This document shows positions 23,302 through 33,479 of a stretch of 64,000 nucleotides of DNA, piece after piece. Within the stretch, counting starts at the first letter, position 1; each line of letters opens with the position of its first letter. The translations under genes and the position numbers were made by a program. The notes beneath the pieces are model-generated. The model did no database searches. It worked only from the letters and a program-made list of their open reading frames with translations, and was not told the DNA's origin. Source of the DNA: Linnemannia elongata (lineage: Eukaryota; Mortierellomycota; Mortierellomycetes; Mortierellales; Mortierellaceae); contig JAXBDG010000001.1 in NCBI GenBank assembly GCA_036320915.1, positions 310,001 to 374,000 on the forward strand, written 5' to 3'.

Positions 23302-23891
23302 ATGCAAGACGCTTCACGGGAACAGCAACAACAGCAACAACAGCAGCAACAGCAAGAGGCACGGCAAGCCATGGACAGTAATGAAACACAAACACACACA
23401 TACACAGACCTGCATTCGCCCCATCAGCAACCTACACCCTTGAATCAACCGCTAAGGCACACCGCAAAAGGCTTATTACTGACCTCCCGCTCCGTACCCT
23501 GCACCTCTTTTCATGCCTGATAGTCCTGACAGAGATGTCGTCGATCCTCAATACAGGACTTGACAGGGAGACACTCTCCGTGTGTGTGTCCCTCTGTGAG
23601 TCCGGCGTCAACCCTGAGGCCTTGGCAGTACGTCCTTATGCATTGTACTTAGGAGTTTTATTTCTCAACAACGTTGAGGAGCTACAATTTATTGACGCGT
23701 CAATTTCTTTCCTTTCACAACATACAGGCTGTCATCAAGGAACTTCGACGGGAGAGTGCCTCCACACGAGTAAGCAACAAACATGCGCACAGTTGGACAG
23801 GAAGCTTCCTCCATAAATAATTTGGCCTGACAATTAAGTGTTTGATTTCAACCTGTACTTATTCATTTTTTTCTAGATCCCATCAGCTTGA
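23302..23891 (+). CDS. mzt1: Mitotic-spindle organizing protein 1 (MOZART1)
   Basis: Small subunit that binds gamma-tubulin complex proteins and recruits them to microtubule-organising centres. Exons 23302-23377, 23524-23627, 23728-23769 and 23877-23891 give 78 aa, within the usual 70-80. The first intron splits the codon after EARQAMD; the next exon continues [18 protein letters not shown], then [15 protein letters not shown] and [14 protein letters not shown], matching the family end to end. A run of 11 Gln occupies residues 8-18, before the conserved core. The last exon is tiny (IPSA-stop). An alternative acceptor at 23886 would instead add [15 protein letters not shown] and end at 23934. 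The most obvious long open frames here miss the gene because its exons are short. Confidence 0.9.
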
Positions 23892-24148
23892 AGATCTCGC
23901 AGCGGGCCAGTTGACGGAATGGCAGAGAATTTGACGACGGAGACCGAGACCGAGAACAAAGGGTAGCGAATCAACCAGCAAAGGATTCATGTGAGATGGA
24001 GATGGCTGGGACATCTTCAAAACACATATACCAGAACACAAAACTCCAACACACAATAAACCAACACCATAGATCATGGGCATATTCCGAAAATTGAGAA
24101 TGTATATAAATATGTGAACGGAATAGCACTGATGAGAGTGTCGATGAT

Positions 24149-25181
24149 TTAACGGTACCAAGAAGTCAAGGCTATGCGTTCCTCAAAGGCAGGCATGACA
24201 GCATGATCCATGACTCCACTCAAAAAGACAACACAACGAGCTGCCAAGGGTGCAATATTGATCTCCTTCTCCTCCTCATCGCCCATCCCCTTGTCAAAGA
24301 TCCTGAGCTCGCCTCCGTTGCCTTGCTTCCAGTCCGGGTTGAAATACACAATCGCCTATAATGCCAGATGAAGGCAAAAAAAGATAAAAAGATGGAAAAA
24401 TGGGTCAGCCATGAAAAAGTAGTAATTGAAAGATTTGACGAAGGAAGAAAGAGGAACAAAATGAAAGACTACGTACAGTGACGCGGCGCTGGTCAACATC
24501 CTCCTTATCATCCGTAGGAAAGGAATCCCGATGCCTCTCATAATGACTCGAATCCGGTGGGTAATACGCCAATTGGTACTCGGCCTGTCCGTGGAGATGC
24601 ACAACCTTGGCCAGATCCTCATGTAACCTCCCCGAGAACCAATCCACACACTCTTTCAACTCTGGCGAGACCTCCAAAAATTTTGACCCAGGCGACACCC
24701 AGATCGTGTAATCTCCACGAGCGTTTCCTTCTCTGAAGGGATCGTCCTCTTCATTGTGTTTCCCACTAGCTTTATCCATCTTCCCTGTCTTGAACATCTC
24801 TGTCGCCCATTGACGGACGGATTGGATTGTCGAAAGAGGGAGGACGTTGTTGAGGACAGTGTATCCCTGATGAAAGAGTTCGTTTGCGTTATCCGAGGTG
24901 AGGACTTTGAAGGCGGACGAGTCGACATCGGAATTGAAGAGCTCTTGGGCGAGGAGGAGTGGGGGCATGGAGGCATCCAAATGGCCTAGAAGTTCCATCT
25001 CTGAGATCTCTTCGACTTCTTCCTCGTCGTACTCCTCGTTCTCGTCGTATTCGTAGTCGGAGGGAAGAGATTCGACGTCGTCACCGGGGAATGGCGGCAG
25101 GTCTGAGGTCTTTGATGTCGCTGCGGCGTATTTCAGGATCCTGTTTGCCAAAGCATCGTCATGTGAATCTGAATTGTCCAT
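24149..25181 (-). CDS. 2-oxoglutarate/Fe(II) prolyl hydroxylase, EGLN/PHD-like
   Basis: Two exons, 25181-24477 and 24355-24149, give 303 aa. The N-terminal third is acidic and disordered (DYEYDENEEYDEEEVEE). The C-terminal two-thirds is a P4Hc-type double-stranded beta-helix. Iron ligands are visible: His217 and Asp219 in YERHRDSFP and His286 in DHAVMPAF; the 2OG-binding Arg295 lies nine residues after the distal His, as in human PHD2. AIVYFNPDWKQGNGGELRIF and EERIALTSWYR resemble the animal HIF prolyl hydroxylase core closely. Fungi lack HIF, so a Skp1 or other substrate (as for Dictyostelium PhyA) is the more likely role; that is inference. It is tandem with the next upstream gene (236-bp gap) and convergent with MZT1. 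Confidence 0.9.
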
Positions 25182-25416
25182 GCTTGTCGGAGGTTGTTCT
25201 GAGTGAGGTCGGTCGGTCTGTCGTTGAGAACTGAACGTGAAGTAGGAGCACAACGTTTGAATGGTAGATTTTTCTCGACTGTGAGAGAACAAAGTGACTG
25301 CATTTCTTTTTTTTATTTCGTGTTTTGAGTTTTGAGAAGAGGACAACATAAAGGAGTGAACATAGAGAACGTGCGAAATAAAATTAGCCATGATAAAAGG
25401 CACTCTCCTTCTCGGC

Positions 25417-27127
25417 TTATTCGTCGTGAACAACGCGCAAAATATTATCGCGGGTCTTCGAGTGGAGTGATGACGCCTCCTCTTGGAGTTGGCGTGCCTG
25501 TTGGTGGATTCGTTCCCCGCGGTGGTTCAGGAACTCTTGACGGTCCGTAAGAGTCTTTTCGACCGATGTTCTCAGCTGTTCCACTTCCCTATTGGAGCCA
25601 GCCGGAGATAACAGGTAGAGTAAGCTGCTACATATTCTTGACAATAAAAGTAAAGCCAGTAAGCAAAACAAAAGATGTTTAGTCCTTGACAACATACATG
25701 ATAGCGTCCATCATGTCGTCCATGGAGCTCTGGAATACGCTCCCCAGCCCTACATAAGGAGAAACACACATATGGCATGAAGAATGAGATGAGAAAAGAT
25801 GGATAACCCGTCACAACTGTATCTGAATGCGCATGTCATTTTGATTGTTGCAGCGTATAGCCTTACCATTGAGGCGGTCCCTGAAGGCGCCGGAAGAGTG
25901 AGGCAGGGTGAAGGTCTGGGTCTGCCTACGACTACTGGACTTCTCAGCCGCTTGTTCGACAGTGCTCGTATCTTGTTCATCATTGGCTGTCGCGTCTAGA
26001 CCAACACCTAGTTCATCTCGAGGCTCATCTTGAGCCTTGTCGCCTGCCTTTCTTTGCCCGAGATCTTGACCGCCGCCCCCGATCGTCACATCTTGATCCT
26101 CCGGCTGAGGATCCTCGAACAAGACGACTTCATGGGCGCCTGGCTCGTTCATATCCTGATCAGACGGATACATGTCAGTCGCTCTGACCTGCAGTGTAGA
26201 CGACCCTTGCTCGCTCAACCCCTGGTCTTCGAAAGGCGTCTGTAGACGCGTCGAGGGGCTACGTGTCGGAGACCCGTCTATAAAGAGCTGATCAATCTCG
26301 TTGAGTGTGTGGAGGGTTTGAGAGATGACGGATCGAGTCGACATTGCTGGCGGCATCTTCTGGATTGGCTGGATGTAGTTTTTACTCGAGGGTGATGGTG
26401 AAAAGAGATCGACATCCTGATCGACTTGAAGCTCTGACATCAGCCATTGATCATCCTCGGCTGTGGTCGCAGATGCTGCAACTTGCCTGCCCAAACTCAT
26501 ATCAGAGCGCGAATGCTTGTGGAGAGGGTTCTTGCTCTTGGTTTGAGCCTGATTGGTGTGGATGGAGTCGCTCGTCTTGTCACTGTCTGCAGATCTGTCC
26601 AATCTACGAAACTTCCTGGGTGCGACGTCTGTAAAAAGCTCGTCGATTGAGGGAAGCTCAAAGTCGTCATCGTCGTCATCATCATCGCCGATGACAATGG
26701 AAGGCCTGTTTTCTACCCCGCCTTGATCTTGGCCACCAGCCCCTCCATCTCCACTGTTGCTCATGTTCTTGTCCTTGCTTCTGCTGGTGAGTGAAAGCTT
26801 GCCACTCTGTCGCGGACTGGTGGCGTCGGACTCATGTTCCTGGCTGCGTTGCAACACAGACGATGAGCTAAACATAAATGGCTTCCTGGTAGTAGTAGTT
26901 GTGGCAGACGAGTTGATGATGGAGGTCCGTCGCGCATGACTGACTGCTTGGTCAAGTGTAGTGTTGCTATTCTCGACGGCGTAGCGCTTGTGGAGTTCTG
27001 AGTGTGTGGTCCATGCTTTGCCCTCGTGGTTGACGCTGGGCCTGTCAACCCCGACCGAAGAAAGTTTGTTGGTGTTGTTCAAGCACTGAGTAGGTGGTTT
27101 GGCGCGTTGAGGGTGAACTCTTCTCAT
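25417..27127 (-). CDS. Unassigned protein with acidic SIM-like motif and C-terminal coiled coil
   Basis: Three exons, 27127-25867, 25749-25698 and 25588-25417, give 494 aa; the 52-nt middle exon closes the phase. I do not recognise the family. The first ~400 residues are Ser/Thr/Asp/Gln-rich and probably disordered. PSIVIG followed by eight Asp and then FELPSIDELF resembles a SUMO-interacting motif (hydrophobic core plus acidic run). Similar acidic-hydrophobic patches recur: DVDLFSPSP and NEIDQLFIDG. Exons 2-3 form a compact helical end: FQSSMDDMMDAIMMEVEQL, then TSVEKTLTDRQEFLNHRGER, a heptad-like coiled coil running to the stop. No membrane segment or signal peptide is visible. A nuclear or chromatin role is only a guess. 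The start (MRRVHPQR) is the first ATG of the open exon. Confidence 0.8.
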
Positions 27128-27987
27128 GGCAAAAGACTCTACTTGTTGGAAAAAAGGACAGAGAGTGTCTCTTGTGGGTTGTGGGTGGGCCGTTTGTTCG
27201 CGGGAAGAGTAGAGTGAAGAGTCAAAAGAGGAGATAGTGCCAACAGAGAACTACTACTGCACGCCACCATTTTTTTTTTTATGTAGGCGAGGTTAGATCC
27301 GTTAAATCCTTGCAAGGTGATGTCAGTCTGTAAGATTTATTTCCCCGCACAACAGGCAATGGCCGACAGTCTCTTTCGCCCTCCCTCTCTGCCTCTGATT
27401 CTCCCTCTCACTGTCCTCGCTCGACGATTTTTTTTTCACCCACCTGGCTTTGCTTTCTTTTTTTCCTTACTTTTTTTTGCTTACGATCAAGGTATTGACC
27501 ATGTGTGTTGGTGCACTCTCCTCTGCACGACGAGTGTCCTTTGCTCATTGTCAGCTATGCTGAGAGGACAACAGTCAGCTTGATGCATACAAAACAACGT
27601 ACGCATAAAGAACAATATGCGCAACTCGTAGGAAAATAGAACCACCTCAACATCGGCCAATTCAAACACAACCTCCTACGACAACAACCTAAGGCTCAAT
27701 CTCGCTCGCTTTTGTACAAACAAAAACACCAAGCTGTGGAGACGAAAACCGACAAAAACAAGGCCAACGACAACCAGCAAGGCGTGCAATACCAGACATC
27801 ACCAACAACTCACGACCTGCAGCCCCCGCCAATTAGCAAGCAGCAGTCCCCCTACCCTACAACAATCCTCTATAAGCCTTTTACTGCCCTTCCTTCCTTA
27901 ACTCTTTATTTTGCCTTTTTGCTCATCACCCATAGAAAACGGAAACGAGAATACCCCCCCGAAATCGTCCAATTAGAAGCATAAAAC
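27128..27987. promoter_or_regulatory. Divergent intergenic region upstream of the 4E-BP gene
   Basis: 860 bp between start codons at 27127 (minus) and 27988 (plus). It holds poly-T runs near 27270 and 27430 and an AC-rich stretch (about 27660-27860) just before the 4E-BP start, consistent with a 5' leader. No further gene was recognised. Confidence 0.45.
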
Positions 27988-29774
27988 ATGTCAACCAACT
28001 CCAGAGCGATCCCCCTCCCAAGCAGACGTGCTGAGCCTGGCACGCCTATTCCTTTGGACTATGGTACCACCCCCGGTGGAACCATCTATTCGAGCACTCC
28101 CGGAGGTAAATTCTCGTTGCCTTTTGGCCACTCTACTGCACCCTCTTTACTACTACTAAACCTCATGACATGGAGCACAGAGAGCACCTCGGGAACCCAG
28201 ATACAGGATGTTGTTAGTAGACAACGCTGCCGGCATGGATTCAATTTGTCTTTTCATCATGTTTTTGTGTGGACGTCGTGAAAGGTTTCCGGTTTGATGC
28301 GCGGCAGCGGCAGAGAGGGGAGGATAGATATGCCGTCCTTGTTTACTTTTATCAATCTTTGGCACTGGCTTAATGTGAGGGATCAACATAACTTGGACAA
28401 CTCAAAAGTTACCCAGCCCAATCTATGGATGGTGCAGAGAGATACAATATGAACGCCTTACCACATTTTCACTCTTTTGCCCCTCCCTCCCTTGTGACAT
28501 GGGAACAATTGCAGAAAAAAAAATTGGTCAGGCTCAGGTCAGGTGGGGGTTGGTGGATTCGGTCGAGTTTTGGACTGGATACACGGACATCACACACAGA
28601 CACACCGCCAACCAGACTCGCTCAATTGAATCAGGAGTACCCAGGAAGGACGACAGGAATTTATTCACTTTCTACGCTTTATTATTTTGATGGCTACCTA
28701 CGCCCTATATGTGCATCACTTGGAGAGTGGAATGAACAAAAAAAGAGACGTGATGCTCTCCTTTCCCTATCTATGCAAGCATGGATACCACGAGGACCAC
28801 TCGATCAGCATTGGAACGTTTTTGTTTTGTTTTTGTAGAAGGATAACGAGGAAGATGACAAAGGGGATTGGGGATTTAGGGAAAGGTAAAACGAAGGAGA
28901 TGACGAAAGAGGAGGAAGGAGAAGGGCAGTGATGATGTTGGTATTGATGGAAGAAAAGGAAAGACACTCCTTGGATTCCTGTATTTACCTAAGCGAGCAG
29001 AAAGGTACAACAGGAGAGGAAGCGATATGGCTACTTCTTTTCACCCTCGTTTTTACATTACCTACCCCTTCCTACATCTTTCTCTCTACCTTCAAATCAT
29101 CACAGAGACGTGGAGAAGAAATTGCTGAAGGAGAAAACAAAGGGGGCGATTCTTCCCAATGGGTCAGAAAAGCACACGAGCAATTGACGATATATACCAC
29201 ACTGGACAAGCCTTCAACATCATCTCCTTTCGCCACAACAAAGTTTTTTTCAAATGTTCATTCGATAACCAACACGTTCACAATCTACAAAACAATGAAC
29301 AATTAGGCACTCGAATCATTTACGACCGTAACACGTTGTTGAGTCTCCGCAACTCGCCCCTGTCGCGCACCCCTCCCGCCAAGCTCGCCTTTGTTGCCGG
29401 AGTCACAGGCGCCAGCTTGCCCCACCAGGCCGGATCCATTCACAACCGCTCCCACCTCAACGTCGAGACCCACGACTCTGGTTCGGACGACGATTCTGAT
29501 GAGGATTCCGATGATGAGAAACGTAAGGCCGTCGCTAAGGCCCAGGAAGAGGAGGACGCCAAGGGTAAGTTGAAGAAAGGCTTTTCTTGGTGACTTTTGG
29601 AGTTCGATATGTGTGTGTATTTGGCATTTGTGGATTTTGGCGTAGGGAGATGATCAATGATCAGTACATTAACCCATTTCATATTATCATGAATCATATG
29701 TGATGAAATTAGCCCACGCGACCGCTTCCAAGGAGATCAAGGACGGACAGCTTTTCGATATGGATATGGAGTAA
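27988..29774 (+). CDS. eIF4E-binding protein (4E-BP family)
   Basis: Translation repressor that binds the cap-binding factor eIF4E and is released by TOR-dependent phosphorylation. Exons 27988-28105, 29307-29564 and 29713-29774, joined in phase, give 145 aa. Every hallmark of animal 4E-BP1 is in order. RAIP lies at residues 6-9. TTPGGT and STPGGT hold Thr28 and Thr37 (human Thr37/46). The eIF4E-binding helix is YDRNTLL (Tyr45...Leu50-Leu51, YxxxxL-phi). [10 protein letters not shown] holds Ser56 and Thr61 (human Ser65/70). A C-terminal FDMDM (140-144) matches the TOR-signalling (TOS) motif. A Ser/Asp/Glu-rich stretch and a [15 protein letters not shown] helix lie between, longer than in animals. 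Intron 1 (1201 bp) is about ten times the usual length here. The poly-C tract begins 137 bp after the stop. Confidence 0.96.
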
Positions 29775-30521
29775 AAGAGCAAAGAGAGATAAACTGACCC
29801 TAACATGCTCTCCTCAATCAATCATCTCTGAGCACACTCCAACTCGGCCCCATCGACCATTGATCGGATCCATAAACCCCCTTCAAAAACAAAAAAACAC
29901 GGACTTTCTGCCCCCCCCCCCCCCCCCCCCCTCGCCCCCTTTCTCGACATATGTTTTTTTTTAGACCTCCGGAGGACAAAAAAATAAAGAAAAGACGCCA
30001 CCGAATATCTTGATTGTAAATAACTCACTCCCACTCCTTGCGGAACAAAAAAAAAACGAAGATCATGACAAGCTTTATTTTTTGGGACACAAAACAGAAG
30101 CAAGAGACTAGTACAGGGGAGTTCATAAATCACAATGGTACTACATAAAAATGGATGAGGGATGTTTGACGGAGAGGGGGGGGTTCCGGTCGGATCGTCT
30201 TTTTTTTAATGGTACAGCACAGAAAAGGGGAGTGAGCAAACAAAAAAAAAAGAAAAAAGGAAAGAAAAAAGAAAATAAAAAAACAGCTGAAAAAAGGAAA
30301 AAGCTTGGGGTAGAAGAATTGATTATGCTATTTGAAAAGGAAGGGAATACTACATGACGGGGGAGAAGGAAATTGAGAGGAAGGGATAGGGGGAGTTTGC
30401 AGGTGGTGGGTCATTCAATGGGCTGGAATGGTACGTAAAAGTAAAAGAAAAGTGAGAAAAAAAACAAAGCTAATAACGAAAAAAACAAAGAAGTCCTACT
30501 ATACAAAAGGGAGATAGAGAC
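29775..30521. other. Convergent 3' intergenic region
   Basis: 747 bp between the 4E-BP stop and the MUB1-like stop. It contains a C21 run (about 29911-29931) and several A- and T-runs, including the A-rich stretch 30241-30300. No gene was recognised. Confidence 0.6.
29911..29931. repeat. Poly-C tract (C21)
   Basis: 21 consecutive C residues in the 3' flank of the 4E-BP gene. Confidence 0.97.
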
Positions 30522-33479
30522 CTAAGGAGCAGTGGGTGCATCCTTGGCCATATGGCGAGAGTAAGACCACTCATCACCGCGCTGCAGGGCCTGCTGGTTA
30601 GGGAGATCCGAAGATGATCCATGGTGACCATGATTAGACGAGGAAGAAGAGGACGAAGCCGATTGCTCGGGAGACATGAGCTTTCGAACTTTGAAGTCTC
30701 TCAGACTCGACGACGATTCAGACTTTGCCAAGTCCGATCGACTGCCATTCACAACGATCGACGACGATGATGATCCCAATGACGAACCGGCAGAGAAACG
30801 GCTCTCGACAGGCGAAACGGGAAGAGGACCTGAGATCTCGGTAGATGAAAGCGACATTGTCGTCGATAACGTGGATAAGTCCTGCGTCAACATGGGGACT
30901 GATAAACTCGAAGTTGAGTGTGAACCCGACTCCAGCATAGAGGAATCGTCATCGTCCGAGTCAAGGTCAGATCGGCGCCTTGAAGTTCCCTGTCTATGAG
31001 TCTCTGATTCTCGTGCAGACCGGGACGCACCAGTCGTTTGGGGCACAGGGTGGAGAGGCTGTTGGCTCTGAGGAGGCATTGCCAAGGGCATCACAGGAAC
31101 GCGGCCTGGCGCAGGTCGACCAGCGACGTTGTGAGGGCCAGACGACGGTCCTTGAGCGCCACTACGAAGCAGTTCCTGCTGTCGTTGGTACCGGGCAAAG
31201 TATTCTCTGGCGTGGAACGAGAACTGGCGCTTAGCTTCGGCTTGGTTGTGCGGCGGGAAATATTGCTGGAACTGGGCATGCAAATGCTGGGCAAGCTCGT
31301 TGTGCTGTCCAGGGTGAAGGGCTACCTGCTGGACGAAACGCTGGGCGAGCTGCTCAGGGGTGGGAGAGTCTGGGGAGATACCAAGGTGAGGAGCGAGCTC
31401 CGTGCGAGACGTGGGCATGATAGGTGCTGTCGAAGGCTGGGGCGTGCTCATGGATCGCTGGGGTGCACGAAGGACGTGATGGCGAGCGATGAGACTGGGA
31501 CCAGCTTGACCGGGCATCATCTGCTGTGGGTTGAATGTACGGCGGTCCAGAGGAGCGGCCTGTTGAGGCTGTCGCTCCATGGACTGCATGGGCTCTGGAG
31601 ATCCTTGGAGATGGCGAGGAGGACCCTGCTGGAGACTCCGCTCTGACTGCTGGTGCTGGTGGTGATGTTGGAGCTGATGATGCTGTGGTGGCTGCTGATG
31701 TTGATATGACTGCTGTTGGTGCTGGTGAAATGGCTGGGAAGGATGCTGAGGCGCCAAGTGTTGAGGCAAGCGGGGCTGCTGCGACTGAGGCTGATGGGCC
31801 TGAGGGTGCATCGTTGGGTACCGTGCCTGTTGCTGTGTCTGCTGTGACTGAGCTTGTGGCTGAGGCGGCACACGTTGCTGTGATGGTCCCTGTTGTGGCG
31901 TTGGCACTTGCTGCTGGTACTGGGACGAAGTGCCAGGGCGGCTTGTCGAAGGCGCCATCAAGTGACTGTAAGGCGAGGGAGTGGTCGAAGACGATGCTGC
32001 AGGGTTCAGCTGGTGAGCAGAAGCCTGTTGGTGGTGATGGGATTGTTGCATCCGGCTGACATGGTGACCGTGGTTGCTTCCGCCATCGCCTCCGCCAATC
32101 ATCCGTGCACCATTGGCTCCTGCAGCGGCGAGCGAAGCCAGTCCATTGTTATCCAAGAGGTTGGGATTGCCATCGGGTTGATCCTGGAGGTCTGCAGGTG
32201 GGGGTGGTGGTGGTGGGGCTGGAGGCAAGTCCGTGCCAAACGACGTCGAAACACCCATTGTCTCTGCCTTCTTCTCAATACACCACCAGCGATGTCCTTC
32301 GTTCCAAGCCTTGCTCTGGCACTGCTTGCTGCAGTACTTGGCCTTGCGGCAACGGCGACACTTTGCAAACTCCCGGGGCTTGGTCTCCCACTTGCCGCAA
32401 CCCGTGTAGGCACATTGACGAATACCCTTCCTTGTGTCGTCCTTGCGGCAAGCATTTCGCATGATGACACCTGCCCAATACTGGATCTCCAGGGGGTGCA
32501 TCGTCCTGTGGGTGAACTTTTCCACGATAGCAAAGACATTGGAGCCGGATTCGGTGTGGAACGATGAGCGCAGTGAGGGGTACTTTGAGAGGTAGGCAAG
32601 AAGCTGGAGTGAATGCAGAATGTCGTCCTCACGGTAAAAGAACTGTTGTGGTCGTGCCTCGCCTGTGGCTCCGTCCTGTGCTATTGACCGTGCATCATCG
32701 GGATGGGATGCATCTTGGGCGGCCTGTCCGGCCTCTGGAACACTGTGTGGATAATGAACTGGATGCTGTGCCGAAGGGGCTGTGGGAAGATTGGCTGTGG
32801 AAGGGGCGATGGATCCTGTGGTAACTGATGTGGATGTGGATGCCAAGGAAGGCGCAGTGATGGAGGCGGAAGAGTGTGCGGAGGAGGCCGAGTCGTTAGT
32901 GTTGTCAAGGCTGGAATCTTGCTGGAGGAGCCCCGCTTCTTCGGTCATGGGGCCGCCAAAGGGTTGTGTTGTCGTTGAGTGGGTCTGAGTTAGCATAGGA
33001 GCATTGGTATCGCCATCGGTGATAAGCGGCTGTGATTGTTGTTGTGCTGCCTCTGCTCTACGCAAAAGCCGCCGCCGTTCGTTCTCGTCGCTGACTGACT
33101 TGAGGACAGCAAAGAAGCTCTCGAGGACGTTCACGATTACGGGGACCATTCCTGCCTGGACGACCCGTTTACGAATGTGTTCTGTCCCCCTTACTCCGAT
33201 GTTGACGACACATTGAAAGGCGAGAGTCCATTTGAGGCCGTTCTTACGATCGTTGACTTTGGTGTTCTTGAGGATGGTGACGAGACGCTCAAGTCCTCCG
33301 TCGCGGGTGATGTATTCTCGGATGGTGGGGGTTGAGCCAGTGAGGTAGGCGAGGTTGGTGAGGGTGTTGATGATGGGAATATAGTCTGTACAATCAAGTG
33401 CACGTCTGTCGTATATAGAACTGGTGATACAGATGGCAGCTCTGTTCTGTCCTGGAAATGAAAAATTGGGTTCCCTCAT
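30522..33479 (-). CDS. MYND-finger protein of the MUB1/SamB family
   Basis: Single-exon 985-aa protein. In yeast Mub1 works with Ubr2 and Rad6 in ubiquitylating Rpn4 and kinetochore Dsn1; SamB in Aspergillus affects morphogenesis. The N-terminus MREPNFSFPGQNRAAICITS and the following armadillo-like helical part (NTLTNLAYLTGSTPTIREYI, VVQAGMVPVIVNVL) are typical of the family. The MYND zinc finger reads CAYTGCGKWETKPREFAKC then RRCRKAKYCSKQCQSKAW, GHRWWC, with all ligands present. The C-terminal half is a long Gln/His/Pro-rich disordered segment, then a Ser-rich tail. The start is the first ATG of the open frame and matches the family N-terminus. The gene body is intronless, unlike nearly all neighbours. 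Its upstream side faces the ~12-kb desert. Confidence 0.93.
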   Translation of the reverse strand: MREPNFSFPGQNRAAICITSSIYDRRALDCTDYIPIINTLTNLAYLTGSTPTIREYITRDGGLERLVTILKNTKVNDRKNGLKWTLAFQCVVNIGVRGTEHIRKRVVQAGMVPVIVNVLESFFAVLKSVSDENERRRLLRRAEAAQQQSQPLITDGDTNAPMLTQTHSTTTQPFGGPMTEEAGLLQQDSSLDNTNDSASSAHSSASITAPSLASTSTSVTTGSIAPSTANLPTAPSAQHPVHYPHSVPEAGQAAQDASHPDDARSIAQDGATGEARPQQFFYREDDILHSLQLLAYLSKYPSLRSSFHTESGSNVFAIVEKFTHRTMHPLEIQYWAGVIMRNACRKDDTRKGIRQCAYTGCGKWETKPREFAKCRRCRKAKYCSKQCQSKAWNEGHRWWCIEKKAETMGVSTSFGTDLPPAPPPPPPPADLQDQPDGNPNLLDNNGLASLAAAGANGARMIGGGDGGSNHGHHVSRMQQSHHHQQASAHQLNPAASSSTTPSPYSHLMAPSTSRPGTSSQYQQQVPTPQQGPSQQRVPPQPQAQSQQTQQQARYPTMHPQAHQPQSQQPRLPQHLAPQHPSQPFHQHQQQSYQHQQPPQHHQLQHHHQHQQSERSLQQGPPRHLQGSPEPMQSMERQPQQAAPLDRRTFNPQQMMPGQAGPSLIARHHVLRAPQRSMSTPQPSTAPIMPTSRTELAPHLGISPDSPTPEQLAQRFVQQVALHPGQHNELAQHLHAQFQQYFPPHNQAEAKRQFSFHAREYFARYQRQQELLRSGAQGPSSGPHNVAGRPAPGRVPVMPLAMPPQSQQPLHPVPQTTGASRSARESETHRQGTSRRRSDLDSDDDDSSMLESGSHSTSSLSVPMLTQDLSTLSTTMSLSSTEISGPLPVSPVESRFSAGSSLGSSSSSIVVNGSRSDLAKSESSSSLRDFKVRKLMSPEQSASSSSSSSNHGHHGSSSDLPNQQALQRGDEWSYSRHMAKDAPTAP

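Noticed and set aside
31535..32567. Long plus-strand open frames
   Set aside because: Antisense shadows of the Gln/His-rich part of the MUB1-like protein.
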